A DNA stretch of 64,000 nucleotides from Aricia agestis (Eukaryota > Arthropoda > Insecta > Lepidoptera > Lycaenidae), in contig NC_056409.1 of the NCBI RefSeq assembly GCF_905147365.1, positions 18,233,001 through 18,297,000 of the forward strand, in the 5' to 3' direction. Positions 57,925-64,000 of the stretch are shown in pieces; position 1 is the first letter of the stretch, and each line of letters opens with the position of its first letter. The notes below the pieces were generated by a model. It ran no database searches, was not told the origin of the DNA, and worked only from the letters and a program-made list of their open reading frames with translations. Position numbers and translations under genes: made by a program.

Positions 57925-58382
57925 GATACTTTCGCATTTATAATATTATCTATTTTAATATCTAATCTAAGTTGGTAAGTGAGTTCTTAGGTATAACAAT
58001 CGAAAGAATCGAAAACCCTAGCTAAACATGGTACCACGTCTTATAGAAATACGAGTACGCATGAGCAAGCAATAGCGCGATCTAGGGGACTCTTGGCGCC
58101 ATCTATTTGGAGTTTTTGGAACTAACTTAATTTGACCAAATTTACGCATTTTCACCCCCTTACAACCCCATTTTCCAGTTAAAAAGTAGCCTATGTCCTT
58201 TCTCAGGCTTTAGACTATCTGTGTACAAAATTTCATTACAATCGGTTCAGTAGTTTTGGCGTGACAGCGAGACAGACAGACAGAGATACTTTCGCATTTA
58301 TAATATTAGTATAGATTACATTATCCAATATCATTGACTCAATGATCTTGGATCCAATATATATGATAATCTAATATCCCCC
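56244..58382. mobile_element. TAA-flanked MITE carrying a Helitron
   Basis: Ends GGGGGGTATTACATTATC and inverse, with TAA on both sides (56241-56243, 58383-58385), PIF/Harbinger-like. A Helitron at 56675-58315 is inserted. Second copy at 58554. Confidence 0.75.
56675..58315 (-). mobile_element. Helitron with four 5' units, exact empty site known
   Basis: CTAGCTGTTGCCCGCG on the left and ...TAATATTAGTATAGA on the right. Units start near 56977, 57306, 57629 and 57990. The uninterrupted MITE copy at 58997/58998 shows insertion between A and T with no bases gained or lost. Confidence 0.9.
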
Positions 58383-58553
58383 TAAGTTATAGTTTCATAT
58401 TTCATAATAATACTGAGAAAATAAAAAATAAACAAACTAAATAGGTTGAGTTGAGACCTCTACTAACTATTTAATTTTAAGAATATAGGTTATGTAGGTA
58501 CCGTAGGCCGTAACTCGAAAAGATGAATTCATGAATTCATGATTCATGAGTTA

Positions 58554-59044
58554 GGGGGGTATTACATTATCATTTTAAATATATGATCATTTCTATGATC
58601 ATATATAGGATCCAATATTATATGATCATTTGATCATATCTGCATATTACATTATCATATTTCATTGATCCTATTTTACGTCATATGTGGTTTCAATAGC
58701 CAATGGAGAGCGCTAACGCTGACAGGTATTGACGTCAGGGTTACTGGATCTCAGAGAATTCGATTTGTCAAAAGACATCGTCATTTTTAATATGGCTTGT
58801 TTTTTGTTATTTCAGCAAGATTATCCAAGTATATAATTAGAAAAATAATTACATCACATTATTTGAAACATATTAACGAACAAGAAATTAAAAACTCTTT
58901 TTTAACTGGCAACACCTATTTCTATGACCGTATTGGATCCAAACTCTCAGCAAATGTCAAAAATCTATGATCAAGGAAGAAATGAATTATGTCTATATTA
59001 CATTATCCAATCATTGACTCAATGATCTCGGATCCAATATATAA
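58554..59044. mobile_element. Second copy of the 56244 MITE, right end lost
   Basis: Starts TTA then GGGGGGTATTACATTATC and matches the first copy throughout, without the Helitron. Its right terminal CCCCC is not found. Confidence 0.8.
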
Positions 59045-59439
59045 AATATATTATTCTTTTATAAAGTGTATGTAATATTTAAACGCTAAACTGTTTATTG
59101 GTTTTTAAAAATGTCAGATTCTTTTATCCAATCAGAGACGTCAATATCATATTTTGTCCAATAGGACGAGTCTATTTGACATAACATGACAGCACAGCGG
59201 GGCAAAGTGAAACTTTCAATTTTTATAAAAAAACTTCAAAAACATGGTGGCATCTCAGTAGGAAGGTGTATTTTATAACTAGTCATTAAAAATTAAAGAA
59301 GCTTATTAAGCAAGTGTGTTTGATTCAATTTGTAAGTATGGTTTGAATGTTAGCTCAATAATGTGTTGGAAAAAAAAATTAAGCTCATGCCCTCGTAATT
59401 TTCAGAGAAACACCACATAAATAAGCTTCACAAATCAGG
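59045..59439. promoter_or_regulatory. Upstream region of the TatD gene
   Basis: CCAAT-containing words occur near 59126 and 59157. An acceptor-like TTTTCAG at 59399-59405 suggests that the 5' UTR is spliced. Confidence 0.35.
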
Positions 59440-59581
59440 ATGACGTCCGAAGAAGTCCAGATATCCGAGCAACTCAAAGGGTGTTACGAAAATCTTATTG
59501 TAATTGATATTGGTGCCAATTTAACGAATAAGAAGTACGGCCGTGATCTCGATTCTGTGATACAAAGAGCAAAAGATGCAG
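59440..59581 (+). CDS. TATDN1: TatD nuclease exon 1 (residues 1-47, plus 1 nt)
   Basis: Holds the start and the first barrel strand with the DIGANLT motif (Asp23, Asn27). Donor GTGAGG, phase 1. Reading past the donor stops after about 20 codons, so the intron is needed. Confidence 0.92.
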
Positions 59582-60926
59582 GTGAGGATACATTAGCTGC
59601 AATTACAGACTACAGAGCACCAACATCGCGTGCAAATATGTTACATACGTAACAGCGGAACCCTCGTTTTGATTCAACACTGAATTAATAGCTTTAGTGA
59701 AAATATGATAGTTTACTGCTCATAGAAGCACTTATAAATATTTCATGTCGTCTTGCTTGTTATATTGTTTTTTATTATTGTCAGCCACTGCTACATTCCA
59801 GGCTACTCTCTCAGAAGATAGTTTAGATTCATTAATCAACAGTCTACTGTAAATCATATAATAATACAACATAACAGAAGCTAATTAACATTGTGGGTAT
59901 CACAGACATAATAGATTTTCAATATGGTTATGTGGCAGCAGGCTGCCGCTTGGGAATTGATGGGCTAAAAGTAATAATTTATAATATATAATATAATCTT
60001 AAAATATTGTAACCCTTTTCAGTTTTTGTGTACATAGTTTATAAACATTTAACATGTATAATTGAGCACTTCGCTAGTGACTCACATAATAACCAGATGG
60101 CCACTTGGCACTGACTGCACAGTCTGGAAATTAAATCATCCTTGAAAACCTTGTTTACACTGAATATGATTCGGAGGTTATATTTTCCTAAAAAGGAATT
60201 TTACTTGACATATTTTATGTACACCCTGTACTTTCCACTCTATTTACTTGTTTTGGATAATGAATGAGTTTGATGTTTTTTTTTGTAGGTGTACAAAAAA
60301 TTATGGTTACTGGCACCTCAGTGAGGAGCAGTAAAGAAGCTTTAAGACTGACTAGACTTTACCCGAGCACTATTTATTCAACCGCAGGTGAGCATTAATG
60401 CACTACTATTAGAATTCGGAACCATGACAACTTTGCATATTGTAAACAACAATCAAAGCATTTGTTATTCAAAATCCCTAATTAAACTTGAGTCACCTTG
60501 TGGATTGTTAACTACGAAGAACCTATACACATAGATACTGTGGGTTGGCATTATTATTCTGGGTGGCTTTATTACTAGCATTAAAAATGTTCTGACACAA
60601 ATTTTGCTTTATGATGTATCATAGAAGATAAATATTATTGTTAACTGACCATTTCTATTAATTGTATATATTTTTACATTTTTTAAGAAAATTTGCAGTA
60701 AAGTTAATTGTTCCCTCTTTGCCTGTTTTAATAGATGTTTCACCCAATAATCATTTTCCAAGGTGTACATCCTCACGATGCCAAATCCATGGTTGACGAG
60801 GACATGTGGGCGGAGCTCATGGAAATAGCAGCTGCCCCGGAGTGTGTCGCTGTCGGGGAGTGTGGACTTAACTACAGCAAGGAGTTCTCCGAGCCCCATG
60901 TGCAAAGAGAGGTGTTTAAAAGACAG
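59440..60926 (+). CDS. TATDN1: TatD-family metal-dependent nuclease, 5' part (exons 1-3)
   Basis: Exons 59440-59581, 60289-60387 and 60763-60926 join in frame to 135 residues; the gene continues past 64000. Motifs: VIDIGANLTN (22-30), IMVTGTS, YSTAGVHPHDA (77-87) and VAVGECGLN (109-117). Family knowledge: TatD nucleases are TIM barrels with 3'-5' exonuclease activity, where the Glu of GECG (E113) binds metal; the two His and the Asp ligand come later and are not in the window. The sequence matches the insect CG3358 type more than TATDN3. The usual Asp after GECGL is Asn117 here. The ATG at 59440 follows a possible 5'UTR acceptor (TTTTCAG at 59399-59405). I searched 60927-64000 and saw no further exon, so about half of the protein is missing. 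Confidence 0.92.
60289..60387 (+). CDS. TATDN1: TatD nuclease exon 2 (residues 48-80)
   Basis: Acceptor TTTGTAG and donor GTGAGC, phase 1 to phase 1. Encodes VQKIMVTGTS, the second strand of the barrel, and YSTA before the HPHD motif. Too short to appear as a long open frame. Confidence 0.92.
60763..60926 (+). CDS. TATDN1: TatD nuclease exon 3 (residues 81-135)
   Basis: Acceptor CCAAG and donor GTGAGT, ending in phase 0. Encodes GVHPHDA and GECGLN with the metal-ligand Glu113. The next exon would be expected to begin near the first conserved metal-ligand His. Confidence 0.93.
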
Positions 60927-61117
60927 GTGAGTTACGGACACACTTTTTTTTGATAAAGATTCTACAGGCAGCCTTAGCCTCGTAACTGAGGTATCATTTG
61001 AACTACTTTTTGAAAAATAAATTGATAAAATTCAAATGTAGGTCTTTAGGAGAATCTTTCTTTTTGAGAGGTTTAATGTGACAAAAAAGCAGTTGATATT
61101 ATTATTAGAGCTTAAGT

Positions 61118-61165
61118 CTGATATTAGTAGAGAAATATGGTATTGTATTTCTCTACTAATATCAG
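61118..61165. repeat. 48-bp hairpin
   Basis: CTGATATTAGTAGAGAAATA and its inverse around an 8-nt loop, in the intron after TatD exon 3. Confidence 0.85.
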
Positions 61166-61637
61166 TTTCAATTTACACAGAGCTTTAGCCATGGCATCAA
61201 ATGTAATGCCTGATACACATTATTCATAAGTCATAAGAGACTAAAGCTACCTGGCTTCAAACTTCAAGGACGAATGCTACAGAAGTTTCGGGAAAATAGT
61301 TGTTTACACCTGAACTGTGATATCATTGGTTTGATCTCCGCGCGGCCAGAGGTCGGCCGACCACGAGGTGCTGTTATGATATTATGAGCTGGATCAACAT
61401 AGCCCATAGGGTTGTCAGATAGTTAAAAGTTAAAATACATATAATTGCCAAATTTTTATATAAGCATTTCCATGTTGATTAATCACAGAATTTTTCCTAT
61501 TCTAAAAAAACATACAATGTAAGTACATATAATAATAATATAATATATTAAACATAAATACTAATATTATAAATTCGAAAGTCTGTCTGTTACCGCTTCA
61601 GGCCCAAACCGGCAAACCGATTTTGGACATATGAAAA

Positions 61638-62133
61638 GCCGGCGCCAGACATGTGCTTCAAAGTTTGAGCAAACTTTTTGAAAACTTTGACGTGCGCAAA
61701 CAGGATCACAAATATGCCTGCCAGACTTGTTTTCAAATGTTTCACGGCACAGTTATTACAAAGATGGCTGACAGATTGGACGACTATTTTGTGGACGCTA
61801 TCAATCTATTTTATTTGAGTGCATTACATTTTTTATAATATATAATTAAATTTTTGAGGCTTTTGCTTGAAGTAGCTTAAGAAATTCGATAACTAACTCA
61901 TTACTCCAGTTCATTATTGATGTTCCAATCTACAATTGCTCCAAAGTCCAAAGTTTGTGCGACAAGTGTGGCAGGCCGCACACACTTTGAAGTTTGTTTA
62001 CTTTGATGTGCGCAGAAAAACCGACTCATGATGGCAAACTACTAACAAATGTGTGTTCAAACTTTGCACAAATAGGCAAATGTCAGTGCCACACTTGGGT
62101 ATTTCCGTATTTCAACACATGTCTGGCGCCGGC
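61638..62133. mobile_element. 496-bp TIR element
   Basis: Perfect 18-bp ends GCCGGCGCCAGACATGTG. Many CAAACTTTG/CAAAGTTTG words on both strands form iterated subterminal repeats. It is inserted in a Helitron-like 5' end (61558-61637). Confidence 0.75.
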
Positions 62134-63264
62134 ATAATAATATGATATTTTTTTATCTCGGAAATATGTACGGTTCCCGCGCTAGAAACAAATTTTCGCG
62201 CAACGGACGGAACGGACTTAAGTATAAATCAAGCAGTTTGTAAGTTCTTTCCGCACTAGTTTGTTAAACTGACGTTCTGACATAGGAATAACTGTATGTT
62301 AAATGTTTTAATGTGTTAAGAATTTTAATTTCGCAGTTTAACGGTATTTTTGTTTTGATTTACTTGCGAAACATGCGATTAATGCCATATTTTAAAAGTG
62401 TTGCTCAAATTCGGCCCTCGCCATTTCCTTCATTCCTTGCTTAAATGTTTATTAATCATAAATTTAACTACACTTTCACCACTTTCTAACGTTTTATGTG
62501 GTTTGTGATATTTAACGTGTTTACACAACACGTGTGTAACAATGAGATCTGTTATCGCCTAGCATCTAGATTAGAACTAGATAAGTCTGTCTGCTTTTGA
62601 AACTTCTTATCGGTCAGTATAAAATAATATGTTAATTAATTAGTCATTATTTTGTTATTGCTTATTATACACTAATTAAAAGATAATTTAGCCGACCGAT
62701 AATATTTTTCATTGCATCGTAAGCTCGTGTATCTATGAAACTTGGAAACCTTCCAGAATTTTTAAAGTTTTAATTAGCGCCCAAAATAGTCTCATCAAAA
62801 TCAGGAAACGTGGAACTGACAAGTTGACAACCCTATATTTGTATCAGTTCAGTGACTCAAACGTTCACGTCACGAACTATATTTAGGGCCGAGCTGGAAC
62901 TGTACATCTGGACGTAGTTTCAGGGTATTTAGGATATGCAGTTTACTAAACATTCGAACACGCGTACGGAACTTGAAAGCGATAATGATCTAGCAACGGA
63001 AATACGTCTGTTTCTCGTATATTTATCAGTTATCGCTTCTAGTTAAGCATTAAGCAATCCTGCTTGACATAACTTTATCATAAGACTGCCACGTGGATTG
63101 TTATTGGTATAGCTACTGGGGTCAGAAAATTAGAATGCTGTAGTAATTATTATCAACGATCATAACGGTTTGGGTCTCTTGAAAAGAAGTTTATTTCGCA
63201 TTAAGAGGAGTCCACACCGCCCTTTTTTCCATACAAACGTTGTCCCCTGTTTCCTCCCTGGATA
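62134..63264. other. Intron of the TatD gene, no clear elements
   Basis: AT-rich DNA with no exon or repeat with defined ends recognised. Confidence 0.45.
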
Positions 63265-64000
63265 ATGAATGAAATGAAATGAAATGAAATAGTTTATTAA
63301 ATCAAGTTACATAGACTCATTTGTTAGTAAAGGCTTATAAATTATGTTAGTAAAATTATCTTTATAAGTTTAAATAAATAATATTACCTATTTTGAGTAC
63401 ATTGTGCATCACCTCTGCTCCATACCGTTAGATATGGCACAGCAGTGACGCACATATGGACAATCGAGTCGACTAGCTATCATAGCAAGAATGCTGTTGG
63501 TACTCCCCCTCACTCTTCGCACTAAAGACGCGCATCGTTTGCGCATAGTGGCGTAGAAGCAATCCACGCGTGCCTCAGCAAACATGCCCGAAGCGCTGCA
63601 GTAGCGGGGAAGCCCCAACAGCATTCTGAATGCGTTGTTAAACTGGACACGAAGAGCGTTGTAGGCCCTAAGCGTGTATGTGTTCCACAGGCTGCACGTG
63701 TAGAAGGTCGTGCAAAATGCTCTGAAAAGAGTAATCTTGACCGACCTCGTACAGCGCGCAAACCTACGGACCAACATATTAGCACGAACCGACAACGCCC
63801 TTCGTTCTCTTTCTATGTCGTCATCGTCCTTGAGGTCGGAAGTCAGCATATGTCCTAGATATTTAAACTTGTGTACCCTCTGTAACACGCAGTTATTAAT
63901 AGATACAGAGGGCACATTCGACCAGCGTCTACTTCCGTCCTCAAAGACCATGACCACACTTTTTTTGACATTGTAGACTAGTCCATGCGAGGCGGCATAC
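63265..64000 (-). mobile_element. Non-LTR retrotransposon, 3' part
   Basis: The minus strand reads in from the right edge, ends its frame at 63409 and has a short 3' UTR closed by (ATTTC)n near 63265-63290. Confidence 0.85.
63409..64000 (-). CDS. Non-LTR reverse transcriptase, C-terminus (partial)
   Basis: At least 182 codons are open to the window edge. KFKYLGHMLTSDLKDDDDIERE is the YLG motif that follows the RT core of non-LTR elements. Then come RRFARC, TLFRAFCTTFYTCSLW and NNAFRMLLGLPRYCSAS, the usual thumb and C-terminal region, followed by a Cys/Arg-rich end. The N-terminal endonuclease and RT core lie outside the window. The frame is intact here, so the element may be recent. It lies antisense inside the TatD gene. 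Confidence 0.85.
   Translation of the reverse strand, partial: YAASHGLVYNVKKSVVMVFEDGSRRWSNVPSVSINNCVLQRVHKFKYLGHMLTSDLKDDDDIERERRALSVRANMLVRRFARCTRSVKITLFRAFCTTFYTCSLWNTYTLRAYNALRVQFNNAFRMLLGLPRYCSASGMFAEARVDCFYATMRKRCASLVRRVRGSTNSILAMIASRLDCPYVRHCCAISNGMEQR

Noticed and set aside
63710..63976. + strand frame of 88 codons
   Set aside because: Antisense shadow of the LINE reverse transcriptase.

Overview
The window is eukaryotic and almost certainly lepidopteran (moth or butterfly). It is AT-rich, has short GC-richer exons with GT-AG introns, and is filled with repeats typical of Lepidoptera: Helitrons ending in CTAG, (GACA)n next to a TCTATACTAATATTATAAA terminus, mariner, RTE and other non-LTR retrotransposons, tRNA-headed SINEs and many hAT/TTA/TA MITEs. 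There is no operon structure, CRISPR array or prokaryotic gene.

Genes. (1) A CDKL1-type protein kinase lies on the + strand at 29830-54343. It has eight coding exons that join in frame to 344 residues, and its introns (170 bp to 7.4 kb) are largely transposon. (2) The first three coding exons of a TatD-family nuclease (TATDN1/CG3358 type) lie on the + strand at 59440-60926; the rest runs off the right edge. (3) A two-exon minus-strand gene at 55335-55673 encodes a 53-residue single-pass membrane microprotein, convergent with the kinase. (4) A second small minus-strand membrane-protein gene lies at 17673-19679. (5) Lone candidate exons: a GC-rich minus-strand exon at 3714-3849, a THAP-like first exon at 23278-23357 (minus) and a weaker + candidate at 27902-28144.

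Layout. 1-14000: repeats (palindromic Helitron 3' ends, SINE-like copy, RTE remnant, amplified Helitron 6566-8564, loop-less palindromes at 5914 and 9784). 14006-16267: frameshifted mariner with an inserted element. 16548-23500: Helitrons and the small minus-strand genes. 24014-27029: a four-level nest (hAT-like, CCGGTA-ended element, Ty3/Gypsy pol remnant, SINE-like copy) beside a hAT MITE. 29830-54343: kinase gene with TE-filled introns, including three TIR elements whose ends carry iterated short repeats. 56044-59050: two copies of one TAA/TTA-type MITE, one carrying a Helitron and the other preserving the empty site. 59440-64000: TatD exons, a TIR element and a minus-strand LINE.

The genes do not form a pathway. 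The strongest material for follow-up is transposon biology: a recurrent element architecture (8-bp duplication plus iterated 6-16 bp subterminal motifs), Helitrons with tandemly multiplied 5' ends or two opposed 3' ends, and an in-window empty site proving exact A^T Helitron insertion.
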